Source of the DNA: an uncultured Granulosicoccus sp.
GTDB lineage: Bacteria > Pseudomonadota > Gammaproteobacteria > Granulosicoccales > Granulosicoccaceae
NCBI GenBank assembly: GCA_947499955.1
Contig: CANMQI010000009.1
Coordinates: 207,416 to 271,415, forward strand
Direction: 5' to 3'
DNA: 64,000 nucleotides
Both the position numbers and the translations under genes were made by a program. The notes beneath the pieces are model-generated. The model did not search any database and was not told the origin of the DNA. It saw only the letters and a list, made by a program, of their open reading frames with translations. Each line of letters starts with the position of its first letter. The first letter of the stretch is position 1. Shown in pieces: positions 10,755 through 20,210 of this stretch.

Positions 10755-12002
10755 ATGACTGCCTTCTACCGTCAATCCGGTTCGATGATGAGCGACCGGA
10801 AAACCCTGAGTTCACTGGCTGAAGAATTCGGCACTCCCCTGTATGTCTACAACCGGGGAGCCATCGAGCGTGCCTGGCAGGAATTCGAAACGGCCCTGCA
10901 GGGGCATCGTCACCTGATCTGCTATGCCGTCAAGGCGAACAGCAATCTGGCCATCCTGAACATCCTTGCCAGACTCGGTTCCGGCTTCGATATCGTCTCT
11001 GTGGGTGAGCTGAAGCGGGTGCTGGCAGCTGGTGGGCAGGCGGACAAGATCGTGTTTTCAGGTGTTGGCAAGAGTGCCGCAGAGATGGCCGCCGGGCTGG
11101 AAGCCGGTATTCGCTGCTTCAATGTCGAATCCGATGCCGAGCTGGATCGCCTGGCTGAGGTGGCAGCGGCTCATGGTGTGGTGGCGCCTGTTTCCTTGCG
11201 CATCAATCCCGATGTCGATGCCCAGACTCATCCGTACATCTCCACCGGTCTGAAGGAAAACAAGTTCGGTATCGGCATGAGCCATGCGATGGACAGCTAC
11301 CGGCGCGGTGCGGAGCATGCCAGTCTGGCGATCAAGGGCATCGATTGCCATATCGGTTCACAATTGACTCGGCTGTCTCCCTACGCCGATGCAGTCGGTC
11401 TGCTCATCGACATGGTCGATCGGCTGGCGGATGAAGGTATTCACCTGTCTCACCTGGATGTGGGGGGGGGTCAGGGAATTGCCTACACCGAGGATGAAGA
11501 GAGCCTGGATATCGGTGCCTGGGCCGACTGTGTGATTCAGGGAGTCGGAGATCGTGAACTGGAAATTCTGGTGGAGCCGGGGCGTTACGTGGTCGGGCAG
11601 GCCGGCGTGCTGCTGACGCGCGTGGAATACCTCAAGAACAATGAAGATCGGCATTTCGCGGTGGTCGATGCGGCCATGAACGACCTGATCCGGCCCGCGC
11701 TGTACAGCGCCTGGCAGGCCATCGAGGAAGTGGAGACGCTACCGCGGGAACAACAGGTGTACGACGTGGTGGGTCCGATCTGCGAATCGGCCGACTTCCT
11801 TGGCAAGCAACGTCCCCTGTCCATTGCCCAGGACGACCTGCTGTGTGTGCGATCAGCGGGTGCCTATGCCTCTGTCATGAGCTCCAACTACAACACGCGA
11901 GCCCGTGCCGCCGAGGTCATGGTGGATGGTGATGAGGCGCATCTGGTGCGTGCGCGTGAAGACATCGATGCCCTGTTCGCCAACGAGTACCCCCTGCCGT
12001 GA
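10755..12002 (+). CDS. lysA: diaminopimelate decarboxylase
   Basis: 415 residues. This PLP enzyme turns meso-diaminopimelate into lysine. The PLP lysine is Lys60 in CYAVKANSN. HIGSQL, the Gly-rich GGGQGI phosphate-binding turn, EPGRYVV and CESADFLG (active-site Cys) are all present. The ATG at 10755 is kept because the first residues (FYRQSG...) fit the family's N-terminal pattern before FGTPLYVY; ATGs at 10785 and 10788 are alternatives. The stop overlaps the dapF start as GTGA, so the two are translationally coupled. A run of eight G lies at 11462-11469 inside the Gly codons. Confidence 0.96.
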   Translation: MTAFYRQSGSMMSDRKTLSSLAEEFGTPLYVYNRGAIERAWQEFETALQGHRHLICYAVKANSNLAILNILARLGSGFDIVSVGELKRVLAAGGQADKIVFSGVGKSAAEMAAGLEAGIRCFNVESDAELDRLAEVAAAHGVVAPVSLRINPDVDAQTHPYISTGLKENKFGIGMSHAMDSYRRGAEHASLAIKGIDCHIGSQLTRLSPYADAVGLLIDMVDRLADEGIHLSHLDVGGGQGIAYTEDEESLDIGAWADCVIQGVGDRELEILVEPGRYVVGQAGVLLTRVEYLKNNEDRHFAVVDAAMNDLIRPALYSAWQAIEEVETLPREQQVYDVVGPICESADFLGKQRPLSIAQDDLLCVRSAGAYASVMSSNYNTRARAAEVMVDGDEAHLVRAREDIDALFANEYPLP

Positions 12003-12832
12003 CATCTATCGCCTTTACCAAGATGCATGGTCTGGGCAATGACTTCATGGTCATTGACAACCAGCAGCAGCACGTCAGTCTCGAACCCGAGTTGATACGC
12101 AACCTGTCGGACAGGCACACTGGCATCGGCTTTGATCAGCTGCTGGTGGTCGAGAGCCCTTCGGTACCTGAGGCCGAATTCGACTATCGCATTTTCAATG
12201 CCGATGGTGACGAGGTGGAGCATTGCGGTAATGGCGCCCGCTGCTTTGCGCGGTTCGTCAGCGATCGTGGCATGACCGACAGTCGTACCATTCGGGTCAA
12301 TACGAAGAACGGTCTGATCACCCTGTTGCTGCAGGATGACGGGCAGGTCATGGTGCAGATGGGCGTACCGGTATTCGAGCCCGAGGGTGTGCCGTTTGTC
12401 GCAGAGGATGCCGCTCTGTTTCACGATCTGCAGGTGGCCGACGACATTCTTTCGGTGGGTGTGGCCAGTATCGGCAACCCCCATGTACTGCTGCAGGTCG
12501 ATGATGTGGACCTTGCCGACGTGGAAGGGCTGGGTCCGTTGATAGAAAGTCACACAAGATTTCCGCGACGCGTCAATGTCAGTTTCATGCAGATCATCGA
12601 CCGCCAGCACGTGCGTTTACGCGTGTTCGAACGCGGCGTTGGAGAGACGAGAGCCTGTGGTAGCGGGGCTTGCGCCGCTGTGGCCATCGCCCACCGTCAA
12701 GGACTCCTTGACAAAACCGTGTTTGTGACCTTACCCGGCGGGGTGTTGAAAATACATTGGCCAAATGAAAACTCATCAATTGAAATGACGGGCCCATGTT
12801 CTACAGTCTTTGAAGGACACACGAGAATGTAG
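11999..12832 (+). CDS. dapF: diaminopimelate epimerase
   Basis: 277 residues from a GTG that overlaps the lysA stop by four bases. DapF interconverts LL- and meso-diaminopimelate with two catalytic cysteines, here Cys76 in HCGNGARCF and Cys219 in RACGSGAC. The N-terminal KMHGLGNDF is typical. It supplies the substrate of LysA and a peptidoglycan precursor. The order lysA-dapF-DUF484-xerC is tight and probably one operon. Confidence 0.97.
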   Translation: MTSIAFTKMHGLGNDFMVIDNQQQHVSLEPELIRNLSDRHTGIGFDQLLVVESPSVPEAEFDYRIFNADGDEVEHCGNGARCFARFVSDRGMTDSRTIRVNTKNGLITLLLQDDGQVMVQMGVPVFEPEGVPFVAEDAALFHDLQVADDILSVGVASIGNPHVLLQVDDVDLADVEGLGPLIESHTRFPRRVNVSFMQIIDRQHVRLRVFERGVGETRACGSGACAAVAIAHRQGLLDKTVFVTLPGGVLKIHWPNENSSIEMTGPCSTVFEGHTRM

Positions 12833-12838
12833 AAAAAA

Positions 12839-13618
12839 ATGCAATCCGAACAATCTGATCTGGGCCACGTTCTTAGCGATGATGACGTGCTTCGGTTTCT
12901 GGGGGGCAACCCCGAGTTCTTCGTCAACAACCAGGATATTCTGCCAAGGCTTCGTATTCCTCACGAGTCCGGCAAAGCCGTCTCCCTGATCGAAAAGCAA
13001 GTCAGCGTGCTGCGTGGAAAATGCAGCACGCTCGAGAACAGCCTGCGTGATCTGATTGCCGTTGCCCGGGAAAACGAATCCCTGCATCAGCGATTGCACC
13101 TGCTGTTACAGGAGATCATCTCCACCCGATCGCTGAACCAGATCGTGACACTGACACGCAACAGTCTGCGTGAGAACTTCAACGCCGATGATGTGCATAT
13201 CCTGCTGTTCGCCAGCGAGCCGCGAGCGCCCAGGAAGAGTGCCAGCACGAAGAGCACAGGCAAGAGCACAACTCCCCGCACGCGCAAGCAGAAGGCGGTT
13301 GAAGGCATGCAGATCATCCATCACGATGACCCGTCCATTGCCCTGTTCGACGAGCTGTTTGCCGGCACGGATACCATCTGTGGTCTGCCTGCAGAAGAAC
13401 TGCTGGCCTGCTTTGTCGGTCAGGACTACGCCAACATCGCCTCGGCGGCACTGATACCCCTGCAATACAAGAACAAACTCGGCGTGGTCATGCTCACCAG
13501 CCGTGACGAATCGCGCTTTGCCTCTGGCAAGGGTGTGATGTTCCTCAATCAGCTGGGGCAGCTGCTGAGCCGGCGACTGCAGACCTACGGCACCATCGTG
13601 CCCGTGACGGCGGAGTGA
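12839..13618 (+). CDS. DUF484 family protein (GAF-like)
   Basis: 259 residues, matching the DUF484/YigA family that sits between dapF and xerC in many gammaproteobacteria. The N-terminus has the family pattern of an LGGNPEFF motif, a hydrophobic turn and a heptad-like coiled coil at about 45-85. The C-terminal half has a GAF-like fold pattern (ALIPLQYKNKLGVVML). The middle carries a basic low-complexity insert of Lys, Ser, Thr and Arg at about 133-152. The biochemical role is unknown. The stop overlaps the xerC GTG start. Confidence 0.88.
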   Translation: MQSEQSDLGHVLSDDDVLRFLGGNPEFFVNNQDILPRLRIPHESGKAVSLIEKQVSVLRGKCSTLENSLRDLIAVARENESLHQRLHLLLQEIISTRSLNQIVTLTRNSLRENFNADDVHILLFASEPRAPRKSASTKSTGKSTTPRTRKQKAVEGMQIIHHDDPSIALFDELFAGTDTICGLPAEELLACFVGQDYANIASAALIPLQYKNKLGVVMLTSRDESRFASGKGVMFLNQLGQLLSRRLQTYGTIVPVTAE

Positions 13619-14607
13619 CGATGGATGGCGGCGAGCAGTCCGGCGGCAGCGTTTCGACGAAGCTGCCGCTGAACGGTGCAGAGACTGAGGCGGAGTCGGT
13701 TTTCGACGCCGCTATCGAGCGCTATCTGGAAGAACTCCGGGTGGCTCGTCGCAGTTCGCCGCATACGGTCAGCAATTACGCCCGCGACCTGCGAGCCATT
13801 GCCGGCTCGGCCATTGCCAGAGGCGTTGATGGCTGGCAGTCCCTGCGCAGTGATGATGTGCGAGCCATCATCGGTGAGCAGCATCGCAGCGGTATCTCCG
13901 GACGCAGTCTGGCACGACGTCTGTCAGCGCTGCGCGGTCTGTACAACTTCCTGCTCGGACTGGGCGAGTGTCAGCTGAATCCGGCGCAGGACATTCTCGC
14001 CCCCAAGGACAAGAAAGCCTTGCCGTCCACGCTGGACCCGGATGAGGTCAGTCGTCTGTTGGCCCAGAATCTCAATGACCCGATGATCTGTCGCGATCTG
14101 GCCATGTTCGAACTGATGTATTCATCCGGCTTGCGACTGGCTGAGCTGGTCGGCATCGATCTGGCCGACCTGGACCTGAGTGTGGGTCAGGTTCGGGTCA
14201 CCGGCAAAGGCGGCAAGGTGCGTGACCTGCCAGTGGGTGAACATGCGGTCAATGCCATCAACAAATGGTTGGGCTATCGTCGCAGTCTGCCCGGTGCCGA
14301 TGAACGGGCCGTCTTTCTCAGCACTCGCGGCAAGCGTATCGCCCCGCGGACCGTCCAGATGCGACTCAAGAAGCTGGCCGAGTCCCAGGGACTGGACCGA
14401 GACTGCTACCCCCACATGCTGCGCCACTCATTTGCCAGCCATCTGCTGGAGAGCAGTGGTGACCTGCGGGCGGTACAGGAGCTGCTCGGCCACGCCGACA
14501 TCAGCACCACGCAGATTTACACCCACCTGGACTTCCAGCATCTGGCTCAGGTCTACGATGAGGCGCATCCACGTGCGCGGCGCAAGAATGTGAAGGAAGA
14601 CAGCTGA
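13615..14607 (+). CDS. xerC: tyrosine recombinase XerC
   Basis: 330 residues from the GTG at 13615, which overlaps the DUF484 stop; an ATG at 13621 is an alternative. XerC with XerD resolves chromosome dimers at dif. Catalytic set: Arg in SSGLRLAELV, Lys in TGKGGKVRDLP, His-x-x-Arg in HMLRHSFASHLL, His in LLGHADISTT and Tyr in QIYTHLDF. The N-terminus is about 25-30 residues longer than usual. Its position after dapF and DUF484 supports XerC rather than XerD or an integron integrase. Confidence 0.95.
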   Translation: MTMDGGEQSGGSVSTKLPLNGAETEAESVFDAAIERYLEELRVARRSSPHTVSNYARDLRAIAGSAIARGVDGWQSLRSDDVRAIIGEQHRSGISGRSLARRLSALRGLYNFLLGLGECQLNPAQDILAPKDKKALPSTLDPDEVSRLLAQNLNDPMICRDLAMFELMYSSGLRLAELVGIDLADLDLSVGQVRVTGKGGKVRDLPVGEHAVNAINKWLGYRRSLPGADERAVFLSTRGKRIAPRTVQMRLKKLAESQGLDRDCYPHMLRHSFASHLLESSGDLRAVQELLGHADISTTQIYTHLDFQHLAQVYDEAHPRARRKNVKEDS

Positions 14608-14633
14608 GGCACCGCCGGGCTGTGCACTCGAGC

Positions 14634-16178
14634 TCAGCCGTCAGTCAGAGAGAACTGGCTGAACAGGCCGTTGGTCTGCAGGCACTTGCGTAGCTGAACC
14701 TTGCGCGAGCGCCCCCCTTGTGAGGCGGTCAGACGATCTCCGGACTGATACAGATAGCACGGCAGCAGTATGGTCTGCATCACCGCACGCTGGACCTTGC
14801 AGGCAATGATCAGGGCGTTTTCTCCAACGGCGCGCGATTGTTCGTCCAGCAGCTTCGGTGAGGATGGTTGATCGCCGGCTTCCTGCGCTCGTTCCCGGGT
14901 CACGTTCACCGGCAGAACACTGATGGCCAGCACTTCCACACCCATGCAGATCCCCTCGGTGCCCCGGGCATGAACCCACCTGACAACGCCCAGTAGCGCG
15001 TTGATCTTGCTGCTGTTGCGCTCTTCCGGTGGCCTCAGGGGTTTGTTGGGTGCGGTGACGCTGATCAATTCACCCACTTGTACCAGGCCAGCGCGACAAT
15101 GCTCGTTGATCAGGCACAGGCCCTGGGAGGACTGGTTGACCAGAACCCAGCCCGATTCTTCCTCGCTGGGTGTGTCGTCGGGTCGGTAGAGCAGGTGCGC
15201 GCAGACTTCCTTGTGACCGAACACGACGCGGCGCGACTCATGGAGTATCTGTCGGGCCGTTCGACGATGGCGAGTGCGTGCCAGCGCCACGTGCAATCGG
15301 GCCAGCGACTGGCGTTCGAGCACATCACTGCCCAGTACACCGGTCGGGTTCGGACGAATACGCGATGAGAACTTGTCGATTCGATACAGCAGCGGCGCCA
15401 CGCTGAACCAGCGCACATGCGCGGGACTCTCCGCCAGCAGACTTCTGGCCGGCTCCGGTCGCGAACCCTGAATCAGATTGACGGCGAAGTCGGTCGGTTG
15501 CAGCGTATCGTTGCTACGGCCTCGTTCGATATGGATGTCGGCCACACTGCTGCGCAGAAAATCCAGTACCAGCTGCAGCTGACGTGCACGTTGTTGAGTG
15601 AGGTCGGCCACACTGATGAGCAGGATGAAGCGATAGTGATCGAGCAGTGACAGCAATTCCGAGCCCTGACGTGCTGACAGCAACTTGTGTTCTTCAGCCA
15701 GCGCATAGAGTTGATGTGCATCCTGGATGAGTGCATCGGGTATGCGCCGATAGGCATGGGCAACGGATTCTGCCTGACGTGCCAGCGCCTGCATGGCGCG
15801 GCGCGCATCGTCTGCCAGCGGGGCACTGCTGTCACACAGCAGAATCTTGAAGGCAAAGGCCTCTTCTCGCAGCAGTGCATCGCGCAGGCGGGCATTGCGT
15901 GAAAATTCACGGGTCAGTGGCAGTGGCTGGGCGTGACTGAGCTCACTCAGATGGACATGCAGTTCACGCAGCACCGGAATGAAGCAGCTGATGACGGCGC
16001 GTCGCTGGTCGACATCGTTGTGCAGACGATTACTGTGCTTGAGTCCGCGGTACACTTCACGCGCATCCGATTCCGCTTCCAGCGGTCGCAGATCTTTCAG
16101 CCAGGCAGCCACACCATCGGGATTGACCGGAAAGCTGCCGGTATCGGCTACCGTGCGGTGAGGGACAGTGAGTTGCAT
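14634..16178 (-). CDS. hypothetical protein with C-terminal PilZ-like segment
   Basis: 514 residues from the ATG at 16178; the frame stays open upstream to 16292, but the extra part looks non-coding. The protein is soluble and mostly helical. Near residues 350-420 a segment reads SGWVLVNQSSQGLCL and then GELISVTAP, which resembles the PilZ core (a DxSxxG-type turn), so c-di-GMP binding is possible. The usual upstream RxxxR is not certain: RTRHRR lies near the right place. A long basic, non-membrane N-terminal half has no recognised domain. It is convergent with xerC and divergent from hslV. Confidence 0.7.
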   Translation of the reverse strand: MQLTVPHRTVADTGSFPVNPDGVAAWLKDLRPLEAESDAREVYRGLKHSNRLHNDVDQRRAVISCFIPVLRELHVHLSELSHAQPLPLTREFSRNARLRDALLREEAFAFKILLCDSSAPLADDARRAMQALARQAESVAHAYRRIPDALIQDAHQLYALAEEHKLLSARQGSELLSLLDHYRFILLISVADLTQQRARQLQLVLDFLRSSVADIHIERGRSNDTLQPTDFAVNLIQGSRPEPARSLLAESPAHVRWFSVAPLLYRIDKFSSRIRPNPTGVLGSDVLERQSLARLHVALARTRHRRTARQILHESRRVVFGHKEVCAHLLYRPDDTPSEEESGWVLVNQSSQGLCLINEHCRAGLVQVGELISVTAPNKPLRPPEERNSSKINALLGVVRWVHARGTEGICMGVEVLAISVLPVNVTRERAQEAGDQPSSPKLLDEQSRAVGENALIIACKVQRAVMQTILLPCYLYQSGDRLTASQGGRSRKVQLRKCLQTNGLFSQFSLTDG

Positions 16179-16303
16179 GGCGATGAGGCTATCACACGCA
16201 ACAGGCCGTAGTCCGGCTACAGGGCACGCTCTGGTACCTCTGTTCGGGTGCGCAACAGGTACACTGCACGTATTGCAGCAGTAGACTGCCAATTACTAAC
16301 GTA

Positions 16304-16320
16304 TTTTCGCCCCGAAAATG
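16304..16320 (+). promoter_or_regulatory. hairpin in the hslV leader
   Basis: Perfect inverted repeat ATTTTCG / CGAAAAT with a three-base CCC loop, ending 21 bases before the chosen hslV GTG start. It lies in the short leader of hslVU and could stabilise the mRNA or tune translation (inference). It also covers the upstream ATG at 16318, which argues against that start. Confidence 0.5.
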
Positions 16321-16341
16321 CGTCCAATGAGGATTGATGTT

Positions 16342-16881
16342 GTGGAACAGTTCCGCGGAACCACGATTTGCTCCGTACGCCGGGGTAATCAGGTAGTCAT
16401 CGGTGGTGATGGCCAGGTGAGCATGGGTAACGTGATCATGAAAGGCAACGCCCGCAAGGTGCGACGCCTGTATCGCGACAAGGTACTGGCAGGGTTTGCC
16501 GGAGGCACCGCTGATGCCTTCACGCTGTTCGAGCGTTTCGAAGCGAAACTGGAAGCCCATGGCGGTCAGTTGACACGCGCAGCCGTGGAGCTGGCAAAGG
16601 ATTGGCGCACCGATCGCATGCTGCGACGTCTGGAAGCGCTGCTGGCGGTGGCCGATGACACGGCCTCTCTGGTGATCACCGGTAATGGTGATGTCATCGA
16701 GCCGGAGAATGGTCTGATTGCCATCGGTTCCGGTGGAGATTATGCCAAGGCCGCCGCCCGTGCCTTGCTGGATCATACCGAGTTGTCAGCACAGGAGATT
16801 GTGCGCTACAGCCTTGAAACAGCGTCAGATATCTGTATCTATACGAACAACAATCTGACGATAGAAACTCTGGATTTTTAG
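16342..16881 (+). CDS. hslV: HslV (ClpQ), peptidase subunit of the HslVU protease
   Basis: 179 residues from a GTG at 16342, placed eight bases after an AGGA site. The frame also has an ATG at 16318, but the GTG gives the usual short propeptide (MEQFRG) before the catalytic Thr in TTICSVRRG. HslV forms a double hexamer capped by HslU and degrades misfolded proteins. [24 protein letters not shown] and DWRTDRMLR are diagnostic. hslU starts six bases after the stop, so they form an operon. Confidence 0.96.
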   Translation: MEQFRGTTICSVRRGNQVVIGGDGQVSMGNVIMKGNARKVRRLYRDKVLAGFAGGTADAFTLFERFEAKLEAHGGQLTRAAVELAKDWRTDRMLRRLEALLAVADDTASLVITGNGDVIEPENGLIAIGSGGDYAKAAARALLDHTELSAQEIVRYSLETASDICIYTNNNLTIETLDF

Positions 16882-16887
16882 AACACC

Positions 16888-18219
16888 ATGTCCAACATGA
16901 CCCCGCGCGAAATCGTTCAAGAGCTTGACAAGCACATCATTGGCCAGGCCAATGCCAAGCGTGCGGTGGCGGTTGCCCTGCGCAATCGCTGGCGTCGACA
17001 GCAGCTTGATGACACCCTCAAGAACGAGATCACACCCAAGAACATCCTGATGATCGGGCCGACAGGTGTCGGCAAGACCGAGATTGCCCGGCGACTGGCG
17101 AGGCTGGCCAACGCCCCCTTCATCAAGGTGGAAGCGACCAAGTTCACCGAAGTCGGTTACGTGGGACGCGATGTCGAATCGATCATCCGCGATCTGGCCG
17201 ATGTTGCGCTGAAGGAGACGCGTGAGCAGGCCATGGCGCAGCAGCGCAACCGTGCCGAGGATGCTGCCGAGGAGCGCGTGCTGGACGTCTTGCTGCCTCC
17301 TGCCAGTAACGTCGGCTTCAATGTCAGTGAAACCCCCGAGAGCAATACGCGACAGAAGTTTCGCAAGAAGCTGCGTGAAGGGGATCTGGATGACAAGGAA
17401 ATCGAAATAGAGATCAGCCAGGCGCAGGCGGGTGTGGAAATCATGGCACCGCCGGGCATGGAAGAAATGTCGCAGCAGCTGCAGGGCATGTTCCAGAACC
17501 TGGGAGGAGGTCAGACTCGCAAGCGCAAGCTGCCGATTCGTGAAGCCATGAAGCACCTGGTGGATGAAGAAGCCGCAAAGCTGATCAACGATGAAGAGCT
17601 CAAGGCACAGGCTCTCGAGAATATCGAACAGAATGGCATTGTCTTCATCGATGAGATCGACAAGGTTGCGCGCAGTGGCGAGCGAGGCAGTGGCGTGGAT
17701 GTGTCGCGTGACGGTGTGCAGCGTGACCTGCTGCCATTGATAGAGGGCAGTACGGTGTCCACCAAGTTCGGTATGGTCAAGACCGATCACATCCTGTTCA
17801 TCGCCTGTGGTGCCTTCCATCTGTCCAAGCCGTCCGATCTCATTCCCGAATTGCAGGGCCGGTTGCCGATACGGGTGGAACTGGAAGCACTCAGCAGTCA
17901 GGATTTTCAGCGTATTCTCAGTGAGCCCGATGCCTCCCTGACCGAGCAGGCAATTGCCTTGCTGGGTACCGAGGAGGTGAAGCTGGAATTCACCAGCGAT
18001 GGCATTTCGCGGATCGCCGAGGTTGCCTGGCAGGTGAATGAGAGTACCGAGAATATCGGTGCACGTCGTCTGCACACCGTCATGGAACGACTCCTGGAAA
18101 CAGCCTCCTTCGAGGCGTCCGACTCCGCCGGTACGACTGTCAAGGTCGATGCCGATTATGTCGATGCTCATCTGGGTGATCTGGTGCAGGATGTCGATCT
18201 GAGTCGTTATATCCTGTAA
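16888..18219 (+). CDS. hslU: HslU (ClpY), unfoldase ATPase of the HslVU protease
   Basis: 443 residues, full length. AAA+ ATPase: Walker A GPTGVGKT at 57-64, Walker B VFIDEID near 252-258, and an acidic intermediate domain between about 110 and 240 carrying [14 protein letters not shown]. The C-terminal DLSRYIL tail is the part that docks into HslV and opens it. Directly follows hslV. Confidence 0.97.
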   Translation: MSNMTPREIVQELDKHIIGQANAKRAVAVALRNRWRRQQLDDTLKNEITPKNILMIGPTGVGKTEIARRLARLANAPFIKVEATKFTEVGYVGRDVESIIRDLADVALKETREQAMAQQRNRAEDAAEERVLDVLLPPASNVGFNVSETPESNTRQKFRKKLREGDLDDKEIEIEISQAQAGVEIMAPPGMEEMSQQLQGMFQNLGGGQTRKRKLPIREAMKHLVDEEAAKLINDEELKAQALENIEQNGIVFIDEIDKVARSGERGSGVDVSRDGVQRDLLPLIEGSTVSTKFGMVKTDHILFIACGAFHLSKPSDLIPELQGRLPIRVELEALSSQDFQRILSEPDASLTEQAIALLGTEEVKLEFTSDGISRIAEVAWQVNESTENIGARRLHTVMERLLETASFEASDSAGTTVKVDADYVDAHLGDLVQDVDLSRYIL

Positions 18220-18243
18220 TCATCGCCGAGCAATCCGACAGAC

Positions 18244-18597
18244 ATGGCAAGACCTACCGACATCAAGCTGCATCAGAAGAGCAGGGTACTCGAGTTGCAT
18301 TTCGACGATGGCTTCGAATGCAATCTCCCCTGCGAATATCTACGAGTGCATTCCCCTTCAGCCGAAGTGCAGGGACATGGGCCGGGGCAGGAAGTGCTGC
18401 AGCACGGCAAGCAGGATGTCGGTATTTCGGCGCTGACGCCCAGCGGCAACTACGCGCTGAAGATCCATTTCGATGACGGGCACGACTCGGGCCTGTTCAC
18501 CTGGGACTATCTGCACGGACTGGGCAAGCACTATGAGGAAAACTGGCAACGGTATCTGGACCGACTGGAAGCTGCCGGGAAGACTCGCAAAGCCTGA
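18244..18597 (+). CDS. DUF971 protein (gamma-butyrobetaine hydroxylase-like N-terminal domain)
   Basis: 117 residues. The family's pattern is visible: an LELHFDDG strand, CEYLRVHSPSAEVQGHG, and the end pattern LKIHFDDGHDSGLFTWDYLHGL. In many proteobacteria a DUF971 gene follows hslVU, as here, 24 bases after hslU. The domain is the N-terminal part of carnitine-synthesis dioxygenases and is also found alone; its role as a free protein is not established. The four cysteines sometimes seen for metal binding are not all present. Confidence 0.85.
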   Translation: MARPTDIKLHQKSRVLELHFDDGFECNLPCEYLRVHSPSAEVQGHGPGQEVLQHGKQDVGISALTPSGNYALKIHFDDGHDSGLFTWDYLHGLGKHYEENWQRYLDRLEAAGKTRKA

Positions 18598-18712
18598 AGA
18601 CAGGTCCGGCGAGACGCCTGACCCGTATTCAGATACAACACGAACAAACAATGGCTGAATAGCCGGACATACCAGCCGTTGTGCTGGTCTTTCAGGACAG
18701 GGTGGGCAGGAC

Positions 18713-19459
18713 GTGAGCGACAACAAGACACATTTCGGCTATCAGACAGTGGAGGCAGAAGCCAAGGCGGGCATGGTCGGACAAGTCTTCGATTCGGTTG
18801 CTGCCAAGTACGATGTCATGAACGATCTCATGTCCTTTGGCGTCCATCGCATCTGGAAGCGCTTCACCATCGATCAGTCCGGTGTGCGGCCGGGTCAGAG
18901 TGTTCTGGATATTGCCGGTGGTACCGGCGATCTGGCAGGCAAGTTTTCCCGCCGGGTCGGCAAGGACGGCCTGGTGGTGCTGGCGGACATCAATGCATCC
19001 ATGCTCACCGTCGGTCGAGACAAGCTGATGGATGATGGCGTCGTCGGCAATATCGAATACACCCAGGCCAATGCCGAGTGCCTGCCGTTCGAAGACGATA
19101 CCTTTGATTGCATCACCATCGCATTCGGTCTGCGCAATGTCACAGACAAGGACAAGGCGCTGGTCTCCATGAACCGCGTCCTCAAACCCGGTGGCAGGCT
19201 GCTGATACTGGAGTTTTCCAAACCCGTGCTGCCGCTGCTGAGCAAGGCCTATGACGCCTACTCCTTTTCGGCCTTGCCGCTCATGGGCAAGCTGGTGGCC
19301 AACGATGCTGACAGCTACCGCTATCTGGCGGAGTCGATCCGCATGCATCCGGATCAGGAAACACTCAAATCCATGATGGATGATGCCGGCTTCGGCATGA
19401 CGAGTTATCACAACCTGACGGGTGGCGTTGTTGCTCTGCACAAGGGCTTCAAGTTGTAG
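18713..19459 (+). CDS. ubiE: ubiquinone/menaquinone C-methyltransferase UbiE
   Basis: 248 residues from a GTG at 18713. SAM-dependent methyltransferase acting on the demethyl-benzoquinol (and demethylmenaquinol) ring. N-terminal KTHFGYQTV and [16 protein letters not shown] are the UbiE signatures. The SAM loop is [11 protein letters not shown], and the second signature is [17 protein letters not shown]. First gene of ubiE-ubiJ-ubiB, the usual gammaproteobacterial order. Confidence 0.97.
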   Translation: MSDNKTHFGYQTVEAEAKAGMVGQVFDSVAAKYDVMNDLMSFGVHRIWKRFTIDQSGVRPGQSVLDIAGGTGDLAGKFSRRVGKDGLVVLADINASMLTVGRDKLMDDGVVGNIEYTQANAECLPFEDDTFDCITIAFGLRNVTDKDKALVSMNRVLKPGGRLLILEFSKPVLPLLSKAYDAYSFSALPLMGKLVANDADSYRYLAESIRMHPDQETLKSMMDDAGFGMTSYHNLTGGVVALHKGFKL

Positions 19460-19511
19460 ACAGCCGCGTTTCCGACACCTTCCACGATACCTGCACCAGA
19501 CGCATCAGAGC

Positions 19512-20210
19512 ATGTCACTGCCAACACCGCTGAATGTCGCCATCGAACGAGCCATTGAGGCGTTGCTGGTACTCGATCCCGAAACACGTGCCAGACTGTC
19601 GCGTATCGACGGCAAGCTGATTCGCATTCGCATTCGCATTCGCATTCGCGTCACAGCACCGACCGTGTCTCTGGCTCTGTCGATCGTCGATGGCAAGGTC
19701 CATGTCGTGGGTAATGCCGATGACACTGCCGATACCACGATCACCGGTAGCGCCAGTGCACTTCGTTCGCTGACTGCCGGGAATGACGCCTTGTACCGAG
19801 GTGACGTCAGCATTGAAGGAGATCTGCATATCGGCCAGCAACTCAGGGAAATTCTCGCCGGGCTGGATCCTGATTGGGAAGAATTCATCGCCCCGGTGCT
19901 GGGTGATGCGCTGACACACAGACTCGGGACCATTGGACGGCAGTTCGGTGACTGGCTCAGCAGAACACGATCGTCCCTGCAGCAGAACAGCCGTGATTAT
20001 CTGCAGGAAGAGGCTGAATTACTGGCCCCCGAATCGCAAGTGCGGCACTTCTGTTCCGAGGTAGACGAAGTGCGAGCCGCTGCAGATCGATTGGAAGCAC
20101 GGGTTCGACAGGTCGAGCGACAACGCTCGGGCAGGCAGGCAGGTGCGTCCGGTGCTGAGCCTGCTGGAGGTTCGGCCGGGACGTCCGGAACGCCCGGGAC
20201 GAGTGCATGA
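19512..20210 (+). CDS. ubiJ: ubiquinone biosynthesis accessory factor UbiJ (SCP2 domain)
   Basis: 232 residues from the ATG at 19512; the frame opens earlier at 19422, but that part overlaps ubiE. UbiJ is a lipid-binding scaffold that, with UbiK, helps the aerobic steps of ubiquinone synthesis. Visible: an SCP2-like N-terminal half with the conserved GDVSIEGDLHIGQQLREI, an E-F-IAPVLGD segment, and a C-terminal coiled coil (VDEVRAAADRLEARV) followed by a Gly/Ser/Ala-rich tail. The first beta strand is encoded by a pure hexamer repeat giving Ile-Arg five times. The stop overlaps the ubiB start. Confidence 0.9.
   Translation: MSLPTPLNVAIERAIEALLVLDPETRARLSRIDGKLIRIRIRIRIRVTAPTVSLALSIVDGKVHVVGNADDTADTTITGSASALRSLTAGNDALYRGDVSIEGDLHIGQQLREILAGLDPDWEEFIAPVLGDALTHRLGTIGRQFGDWLSRTRSSLQQNSRDYLQEEAELLAPESQVRHFCSEVDEVRAAADRLEARVRQVERQRSGRQAGASGAEPAGGSAGTSGTPGTSA
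19620..19649 (+). repeat. hexanucleotide tandem repeat inside ubiJ
   Basis: Five perfect copies of ATTCGC, encoding Ile-Arg five times. Gain or loss of a unit keeps the frame and changes one beta strand by two residues. Confidence 0.95.

Noticed and set aside
11462..11469. Run of eight G in lysA as a phase-variation tract
   Set aside because: It encodes the conserved Gly-rich PLP-binding turn, and the frame is intact; no sign of switching.
16825..18171. 448-codon leftward open frame inside hslU
   Set aside because: Antisense shadow of hslU, with no family pattern.
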